Source: Acanthaster planci (taxonomy: Eukaryota > Echinodermata > Asteroidea > Valvatida > Acanthasteridae). From it: a stretch of 64,000 nucleotides of DNA. Below, one piece after another: positions 57,740 to 64,000 of the stretch. How positions within the stretch are numbered: position 1 is the stretch's first letter; every line of letters starts with the position of its first letter. The notes beneath the pieces are model-generated. The model saw only the letters and a list, made by a program, of their open reading frames with translations. It did no database searches and was not told where the DNA came from. The translations under genes and the position numbers were made by a program. Location: the NCBI RefSeq assembly GCF_001949145.1, contig NW_019091651.1, positions 53,404-117,403 of the forward strand, read 5' to 3'.

Positions 57740-58620
57740 AGTCAGATTCAGAGGCCATTACAGTACTGAGGCATTAGAAGTCACTGAGGGACCACCGGAT
57801 TTGAGACTATGAAGTCCGTATTTAATGATGTCAGGAACAAAGGGTTCCAGTGCCTGTAACACAATTTCACAGGTCCTGGTGTAACTAAGTTGTGAGCTGT
57901 AGGGAAGAGGCCTTTTCTTCAGCTCGTAATATGACATCATACAGGCAGACTAGAATGTGCAGGATCGCCCGAGGTAGAGAAATAGCTCTTTGCAATTTTT
58001 ACCGGGTATATTGGGTTGAAAGTTCTGCCGATAACCAAGTCTGCTCCTTGACAAAACTGATCAGTTTTAGACTTGGTATTAAAGGTGGATCATTTGTGAT
58101 TTTATAGTCCTTGTGCCAGATGTTATTCTGGTCACTGAAATGAAGAAAGCCAGCGTAGCTTGTGAAACAAAAAGAACCTTCAAGTCAGACAGACTGGCCG
58201 AGGAATTGCCATGAGCCTCAGAGAGTTTAGCCATGATGTTTGGTGAAATTGGCTCTTTTTGGTTGGGGGATGAGGCCAACATTAGCATTAGTATCCTTGG
58301 AGTGACAACTTGACAGTTGGGTTGTCAGTGTGTGATGGTAAACTGGCAAGGCCGTGAGCCCATTTTACTGATGCTGCCATGGCATCAGCGGAGCTCTTGT
58401 AGTTATTTGACAGAATTGATGAAAAATACTGGCAAAGATCAATGGGCTGGACTGGGAAGTCGTGATAACAGCTTTAGATGACACCCACGCTTCCCATAGT
58501 TTCCAGGCTGAAGTGAAGGCTTTGGAGGGCTTGGATAAATTTACCACATCAAAGTTATAACATGTACATGTAGGCAATAAAAGCCTCATACTGGCGTCGC
58601 ACAAAGGCAGTGTAATGCAG
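57740..58620 (-). pseudogene. xerD-like tyrosine recombinase remnant
   Basis: Minus-strand frames in order: NLSKPSKAFTSAWKLWEAWV (58604 down, SAM-like core-binding domain), SLSDLKVLFVSQATLAFFIS (58288 down; the usual FDEL-x-x-IR with the first catalytic Arg is damaged), then LPYSSQLSYTRTCEIVLQAL and IIKYGLHSLKSGG (57940-57758). The last block is normally HSLRSGG, so the catalytic Arg is Lys here. The frame ends before the H/W and Tyr boxes. This recombinase family (often annotated as integrase/recombinase xerD homolog) is common in cnidarian and sea urchin genomes and is distinct from the DIRS enzymes of this window. Confidence 0.7.
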
Positions 58621-58850
58621 CGTCAGATCGGTGCCCAGCACCAACAGTGAAACCCCTGATGTGGGAGGCACCGTGGGTGCGCAAAAAATTCATGCACTGC
58701 ACTTGTCGTATGATAACAAAAAGAGAGGCGTTTCTCAGTGGGGTTAATGTTAGTGATAATTAAGGAGACAAATTGTAACTGTCAAGCTGAGTCATCAACA
58801 ACAGTTACATGTAGGTTAGAATGGCCACTTTGTACATTTTAATTTATTTA

Positions 58851-58990
58851 GTCTATGGCGCTCTACCTACCCAAACAGTCTCTACATATGCAAATTTCCC
58901 ATGCATGTATTATTCATTCGCTGAACGTGGTGCACCCTGACCCCCACTATGCAGTGTGGCCTCGTCACCCATGATCGTCCTCCTTTTCTC
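58851..58990 (+). repeat. Left terminal repeat of the second DIRS element
   Basis: It resembles 5488-5640 over CATATGCAAATTTCC and GATCGTCCTCCTTTTCTCAGC, and its outer edge is inverted at 63821-63851. Confidence 0.7.
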
Positions 58991-59592
58991 AGCGCCGTAA
59001 CGCAACGGACATGTCTTTTGAGGCATTTTTGATTTATCAATCTTCGCTACACAGTTCTGTGTCAATTTGATCACCTTTCCTTCATTTGTTAATAAAGTAT
59101 AACCTGGATTTTATCCATTTATTGGTAAGTGTGTGAATTTTTGTGTTCTGTATTCATTTTTCTGTATGTGCACCCTGTAAAATGCCTTGTCGTTGTCTAG
59201 GGGGTTCCAGCCAGGATCTGGCCAGGCCCCAGGTTCATTCGGCCCCACGGAGCTGAGAGGGAAGCTCTGTGGTCGACTGTGGAAGACCCAAGCAGGGACA
59301 CTGCCAGGATCTGGCAAGGACCCTGTCTCCTTGTCAATTGCTGGCCTGATGAGTCAGCCGGGATTCCAAGAGAGTGCCCCATCAGACATATCCGGAGCCC
59401 ATTCTACTATCATCGTGAGGTATGCCACGCCTTTTGCCCGACATGGCCCAGAGGAATCCACGCAGTGTTCCAGCCAGAGTTCCCCGGCAATGCCAAAGAG
59501 TACCACCCACCTCTTATAATCCGGAGTGGCCCTGGTGTATACAATGCTGGGCAACGTCTCCTCGTCACCTTCCTTTTATCTAGGGCCTTCAA

Positions 59593-60273
59593 GAGGCCTT
59601 TTCACACTACTAATGTCTGACCCATGCCTAAATCTACACGGTTCCAACACGGTTCAATTCCACTCCGTTTTCACACTACTGAACACAGCACCTGCACTTT
59701 TGCTACACATTTAACGTTTGGACCTGTGTATTGCGCAATCGTTTCGTACTTCCGACATACCCGTGTGTCCGACACGGGTCATATTGCTTATTTTGAGAAA
59801 CACCTTGCAGTTTTCTTGTCATGCCATCAAGCTGGCTTTGGATGGAGCTGTCATCCCAAATTGCCAACAAAGCCTTCACCTCCTCCTCTTTCCATGTCGA
59901 CCTTTTTTTTAGATTGAGAGCCTTTATCAAAGTCAGTACAAATACGAAGAATGCGGGTGAAATTAGGGCATGTCACAGGTCAAAGGTAATTCGTTTGTTC
60001 ATTGGCGTCCTATTACTACAGTGTGCATGTGAGTTCGCCCACACGATATTTACACGGGTCGAAGAATAACCCACTTGCGTTCACACTACGGCTTTCAACA
60101 TGTGTCCGACGTCTCAACACGGGTCGAGAGCTCTCAGCCCACCTCCCGAGCAGGGTTGGTTTCGATGTGGGTCAGTGCCGTGTTCAAATGGTGTAGCGTG
60201 AAAAGGTTAGTGATTTTTACACGGGTTGGACCCATGTCCAACCCGGAGATTTTTTGTTGTGTGAAAAGGCCTA
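59593..60273. mobile_element. Harbinger-type MITE carrying a Myb/SANT fragment
   Basis: AGGCCTTTTCACAC (59593-59606) is perfectly inverted at 60260-60273, and AAG flanks both sides (59590-59592 and 60274-60276), a probable 3-bp target duplication. Inside are palindromic ACACGGGT and CCGACACGGG words. The minus strand encodes part of a Myb/SANT domain (59703-59930). Terminal GGCC-TTTTCACAC and a 3-bp duplication are compatible with PIF/Harbinger. Confidence 0.75.
59703..59930 (-). pseudogene. Myb/SANT-like (Myb_DNA-bind_4) domain fragment
   Basis: The minus-strand frame reads RSTWKEEEVKALLAIWDDSS and IQSQLDGMTRKLQGVSQ, the first two helices of the Harbinger-associated Myb/SANT-like domain (W-x-x-E-E-V-x-A-L-L-x-I-W). 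The third helix (QCRxKIK) is lost by a frameshift after about 40 residues. It lies within MITE ends, so it is a deletion derivative of a Harbinger element. Compare the + strand Myb-like remnant at 21563. Confidence 0.75.
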
Positions 60274-61725
60274 AGAAGAACGTCTTAGAGACAACTACTC
60301 TGTTGAACACAGTGGAACACTGTTGTAACAGTGTCCTTGGAGCTTTACAAAGTCCTCATGTTATCAGTTACGGAAAATAAATTAAAACAAAAAAAACAAT
60401 CCTTGTCTTAGATATGATCTTGTATTATCAATGCTCATCTGTCTTCGATTATACATGTATTGTGAGAGTCCATCGAGCTCACCCCTCAAATAAATTTAAG
60501 CCACTGTCCCACTTTTCCAGGCAGCCGTTACATGCAAATGCGACCTAGCCTCCGACATGTCTATTGCGTGGGCATCCAGACGTAATCCACATGTTACCAG
60601 CCATAATCCACATGGTAGCACTTTCTGGGCCAACTTCCCGGATCGTTGCCCGGTGAATATTCCAATCCTGAGTCCCAATCCTGACTTTATATCACATTCC
60701 TCTGGAGCTACTCTTGCTGCCATCGGTAGGCCCGCCCAGGCCACGGGGAAGTGGGTCCACACTTTACCTGGTGATCTCTAATGACTGCTAAAAGTCTAAA
60801 CCTACTGGCATTCAAGACTATGTCACCGGGCACCAAGACAGAAACTAACAAAATAATGTTTTCCAGGCAGTCTTCCTAATTTTTTTCAGTTCTATCACGG
60901 TGAATTTGTGATGCAGACCTATTACTGCATCTCTCTCGTCCGCATCCCCAGGCATCCAAAACTAACGTTTTTTAAGCCGTTGGGATTTTTACACACCCCT
61001 TGGCATCTGATTATCTGGGGTTTCCTCAAGGGGCCCTGCAGGAGAAATTTTGTGAATCTATTTAGACTGTGTCTCACCACATACAACCCTGTGATAAGTA
61101 GAACTACCATCCTGTGGCCCCACTAATGGCTCCACGCGAGCACAGATTCTGCCCTGCGGCCCTGCCATGTAACACACACTGTCCAAACACGCGTTCACTT
61201 CAAAGTGGGTGTGTCCCAAATCTTTTTACTGTGACTGTTATGAGGTCTGTCAAAAGTAGGCCAACTGTGAGTCACTTAATTTGTTGAGATAGTACTGTGG
61301 GCTTGCTCTTCTGATAATGCTCAGCATGATTGAAACTGAGAGAGTGCATTCTGTCAGGCCCTATTTGTTTCTTAATTATTATTATCAATTATTAATTGAT
61401 ATTAATTCTTAGCACAATTTCTGACATCAAAGTGGGGTTTTTTTTCTTGAGCAGAAATTACTAGCAATTTTCTTCAGTCAAGGTTAGTATGTACCAGAAT
61501 GAGTACTCTTCTTGGAGTGAGATGCTATGGACACTCATTCTGTTATTCATATTGCAAATGTCTTGCGGTGTGATGCCGGCCTATGCTGGCCATTTACAGT
61601 CGGGGTGCCGGCAGCCACGCCGGGTACAGAACATGGCTTACCTTCAACGTCTTCAACACCCTTCCGCATATTCAGGTGTTATACACTGCTGCTACAGACA
61701 ACTTTGCATTTGACTTAGCAAGCCT

Positions 61726-62730
61726 TTATGTTAGGAACTCTGCGGGTGCAGAGAGTCCCCTCTCCTTGCCAGGTTGGCTGCAGGGTTGTTTGGCTGCAGG
61801 GCTTAGAAGTACAATCAACAGCTCGGCGTTAGTCCATGTGTCATCGGCAGATTCGTGGTCGTCTGCGCTGCCGTCAGTGATGACCGGATCAACCTCGACA
61901 GTCAATGCAGCAAAGCGATTGTTTGTGGGCACCGCAGGAGTGTCTTGCACCGCTATATCTGACTGTCCTGTTGTCGCACAAAGGTGGTTCCAGCTCAACT
62001 TACAGGGCGGGAGCTCTGAACAGACATCGCCTCCATGAGGAACAGGGGTCATTAGCATATCAATGGTAGAGCGAAGGGCGCTGCATTCCTTCCTCAGTCC
62101 ATTCATTGTTTCCCTTTCAGAAAAACAAACGGAGAACTGGTCAGAAAGCGTCAAAATTTGGTCTGAAAATTTACATTCTAGTGACTCAATGTCAGTCTGA
62201 AGCTGGGAAATTGCACTAAAAATGAAGTTTAGGGTGATAGGTTCTGGTGGGACGGGGTCGGGTTGGCCTATAACATCATCTGTCGTGATGACATCTGCAA
62301 TGGTGGCTTGCCTCAGATGTTTGGCTTTGGCCTGGCTAACTGAACTAAGGCAAGACTTAGGGAAATTAGAACGGTGGCCAAATATGTAGAGACACAATTC
62401 CTTGATGTCATCGGCTGCTGTGGTTAGAGATCTACGGGCTTTTAGGGTGAGATTACAAGTTAAAATGGTACATAGCTTTTGTGTTGTACATGTATCACTC
62501 ACCTCGGCGCCATCTTGTTGGATCCTCTTGTCGCAGTACTTCTCCTTTGCAGACTCAAATACCACTTTCCTCGCTTCTAACAGTTCCTCAATGGCAAAAT
62601 CACTACCGAGTATTGTCTCTACAGGAGCAGACAATGAATTCTTATGTTCTGAGACAATCTTCTGTACTCTCGAATTGAGTTTTGACAGAAAATTCGCAGA
62701 GCCAGTGTAACACACATCTTGCCAGTTCAA
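61726..62730 (-). CDS. 334-codon ORF with coiled coil, LINE ORF1-like
   Basis: This is the longest open frame in the window. It begins straight after an in-frame stop with no ATG, so its true start is unknown. The middle part (FIFSAISQLQTDIESLECKF, DQILTLSDQFSVCFSER) has heptad-like spacing of a coiled coil, followed by RKECSALRSTIDML. Then come VPTNNRFAALTVEV and an acidic tail. A coiled coil followed by NRFAxL is reminiscent of ORF1 proteins of LINEs, which bind RNA. No nucleic-acid-binding finger is evident and no RT follows on either side. The open frame implies a fairly recent insertion into the DIRS element, or selection. Confidence 0.45.
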   Translation of the reverse strand: MNWQDVCYTGSANFLSKLNSRVQKIVSEHKNSLSAPVETILGSDFAIEELLEARKVVFESAKEKYCDKRIQQDGAEVSDTCTTQKLCTILTCNLTLKARRSLTTAADDIKELCLYIFGHRSNFPKSCLSSVSQAKAKHLRQATIADVITTDDVIGQPDPVPPEPITLNFIFSAISQLQTDIESLECKFSDQILTLSDQFSVCFSERETMNGLRKECSALRSTIDMLMTPVPHGGDVCSELPPCKLSWNHLCATTGQSDIAVQDTPAVPTNNRFAALTVEVDPVITDGSADDHESADDTWTNAELLIVLLSPAAKQPCSQPGKERGLSAPAEFLT

Positions 62731-63119
62731 TTACCATTTTCAATCAGCAACTTTATCTAAGTTACATGAAGTCTTTGTTTTGGTCTCTGACCTATTTCAT
62801 TTCTTCCCCTGTTATCAAGGTAAATTCCTTGTCTGGGAAAGGAGAGTTCTCTTTTCCCACCAGACCTCACTACAGTCATGCTAGGGACTCTGAATGGTAA
62901 TGCTATCTTTGTCTTTGAGTATGTCTTGCAGCTTTCTTGCCTCTTTTTTTTTTTTGTTCACACTGACAACCAAAACCACGTGCCTTCATTCCATCACTTT
63001 TTGTATGATATGTTTATCAGTCCCCCCTTGTTGGGAAATTGGTCTGGTCGTAAGACCTAAGCTAGGTTCTCTAGATGCCTTCCAGTCCTTTCTTTGAACC
63101 CTAAATAATGCCGGCCTTA

Positions 63120-63700
63120 CGCACACCCGTGTCAGGTTGGTCTTTCTCCTGATAATGGTTAGCTCCTGAGGAGGCAGCAAACTATAGGCTCTCCCCAATG
63201 CTGAAGGCCATCTAAGTTGGAAGCCACATGGTTTTCATCGCAATCCTTTGATTGACTTCCTGACGAAGGATCAGTCTCCCTCACCCGATTCGTCTGACAT
63301 CTTTACACTCTCTGCCAACTTACATCCTGAAAACGATGCAGACAAACTTTGGGGCCCTGTTCATGTCCCGAAGTGGTACCTGACTAAAATGATAGCATGA
63401 GAGGGACGACATGAACCCCGTCTTTTATCACATTCATGAGACCACACCAGCGGTGTCAGTGCACTATTGCCTGCTGGATGGCTTCGGCCACTAGATTTGC
63501 TGATACAGTCTGGCCGTTAAGCTCTGATGAACATAGTCATCACTACATCAGGGTTCATGGCTTAAGAGCAGGATCTGCATCTTGGTCTTGCTCTCAAGAT
63601 GTTTCCATTGCAAACATCTGCAAAACTGCATGTTGGAAGTCTCCCTCTACCTCCTGCAACTTGGGACCTCCTGTAGGACAGACAATAAGTCATCATTAAA
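63120..63700 (+). pseudogene. Second DIRS element: tyrosine recombinase
   Basis: In changing frames: NAEGHLSWKPHGFHRNPLID, FLTKDQSPSPDSSDIF, KLWGPVHVPKWYLTK (63200-63390), then IRVHGLRAGSASWSCSQDV and IANICKTACWKSPSTSC (63550-63660). The HxxR box is seen as HGLR. The block before it matches the DIRS fragments at 52225-53230. The terminal Tyr segment is lost after PSTSC. Multiple stops are present. Confidence 0.75.
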
Positions 63701-63820
63701 GTTCCTTTACCATTTCTTAAATTTATACATTCCTCCTTGTTTTTATGTGAAAGTGTATTATTGGCATTAGATGTGTCATTGCCACCCCCCACGTAGATCG
63801 GTGCTACTCTGCACATCTAG

Positions 63821-64000
63821 TGACTGTTTGAATAGGTAGAGTGCCATAGACTCCTTCCCCAAATTAAGTGTGGGTCGGGTCTACTAGAGAATACCTACCC
63901 AAATAGTCCTCTCCCGCCCATCCTCCCCAATCTGGCTCCAACCTTTTTGAGTCGTTTTCAAAAAGAATGATCATAGAAGAGATAAACATAATCACCGCGG
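63821..64000 (+). repeat. Internal complementary region / right terminal repeat of the second DIRS element
   Basis: It begins GACTGTTTGAATAGGTAGAG, inverse of the left terminal edge at 58860-58885. It then gives ACCTACCCAAATAGTC about 80 bases later and CCGCCCATCCTCCCCA, which aligns with TCCCATCCTCCCCA at 12439 in element 1. The order matches 12340-12490 of element 1. Confidence 0.65.

Larger units (their letters stand above)
58851..64000 (+). mobile_element. Second DIRS element, continuing to the window end
   Basis: The left terminal repeat (58851-58990) reads CTATGGCGCTCTACCTACCC, and the inverse, GGTAGAGTGCCATAGA, is at 63836-63851. The left repeat also shares ATATGCAAATTTCC and GATCGTCCTCCTTTT with DIRS element 1. 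The recombinase is at 63120-63700 and the internal complementary region with the start of the right terminal repeat at 63821-64000. RT and RNase H are not recognisable, so the middle has been deleted or replaced by other insertions (59593-60273, 61726-62730). The right end lies beyond the window. Confidence 0.7.

Noticed and set aside
59187-59620. Two overlapping 110-codon ORFs at the start of the second DIRS element
   Set aside because: They lie where a gag-like gene could be, but no motif supports it and they conflict with each other.

Overview
The window looks like the genome of a marine invertebrate, most likely a deuterostome (echinoderm, hemichordate or cephalochordate); I cannot name the species. 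The reasons are spliced, widely spaced exons, an A+T-rich background, and a dense mixture of DIRS-type, CR1-like, Polinton, hAT, PIF/Harbinger and piggyBac-type elements. One CR1-like element opens with a 2A-like motif and a PHD finger, an arrangement best known from sea urchin and amphioxus retroelements. There is one short assembly gap (17893-18011).

The only host gene I can support is an ankyrin-repeat protein gene on the + strand. Three exons (3356-3541, 12709-12960, 40289-40499) have good splice signals and matching phases, and they read through as one run of ankyrin repeats. Both ends of the gene lie outside the window or were not recognised. Its introns (about 9.2 kb and 27.3 kb) hold most of the mobile DNA.

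Intron 1 (3542-12708) contains a decayed DIRS element with inverted terminal repeats, an internal complementary region, gag-like, RT, RNase H and tyrosine recombinase segments. A 2.84-kb inverted-repeat element splits its recombinase reading frame, and that element itself carries a piggyBac-type TTAA MITE and another foldback sequence. Intron 2 (12961-40288) holds a 4.27-kb hAT-like element with a nested CR1-like LINE (16840-21104), a Harbinger element (Myb/SANT ORF plus DDE transposase) broken by a 258-bp TA-flanked MITE and by a hAT element (21560-24300), a decayed Polinton (28.8-33.3 kb), and long tracts of a roughly 147-bp satellite on both sides of the Polinton.

Downstream of 40.5 kb there is a hAT-like gene with a 57-bp in-frame minisatellite (43.4-45.7 kb), scattered DIRS pieces (46.4 kb, 52.2-53.2 kb), a decayed transposase whose D-D-E layout recalls RAG1/Transib-like enzymes (48.9-50.7 kb), a xerD-like tyrosine recombinase on the minus strand (57.7-58.6 kb), and a second DIRS element running to the window end (58.85-64 kb). 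That second DIRS element encloses a Harbinger-type MITE that still encodes a Myb/SANT domain and a 334-codon coiled-coil ORF.

Apart from the ankyrin exons almost every coding segment carries stops or frameshifts. The most unusual items are a cysteine-every-third-residue repeat ORF next to the Polinton ATPase, the RAG1-like transposase remnant, the satellite with a codon-multiple period and recurrent CRE/E-box sites, and the minisatellite inside the hAT-like gene.
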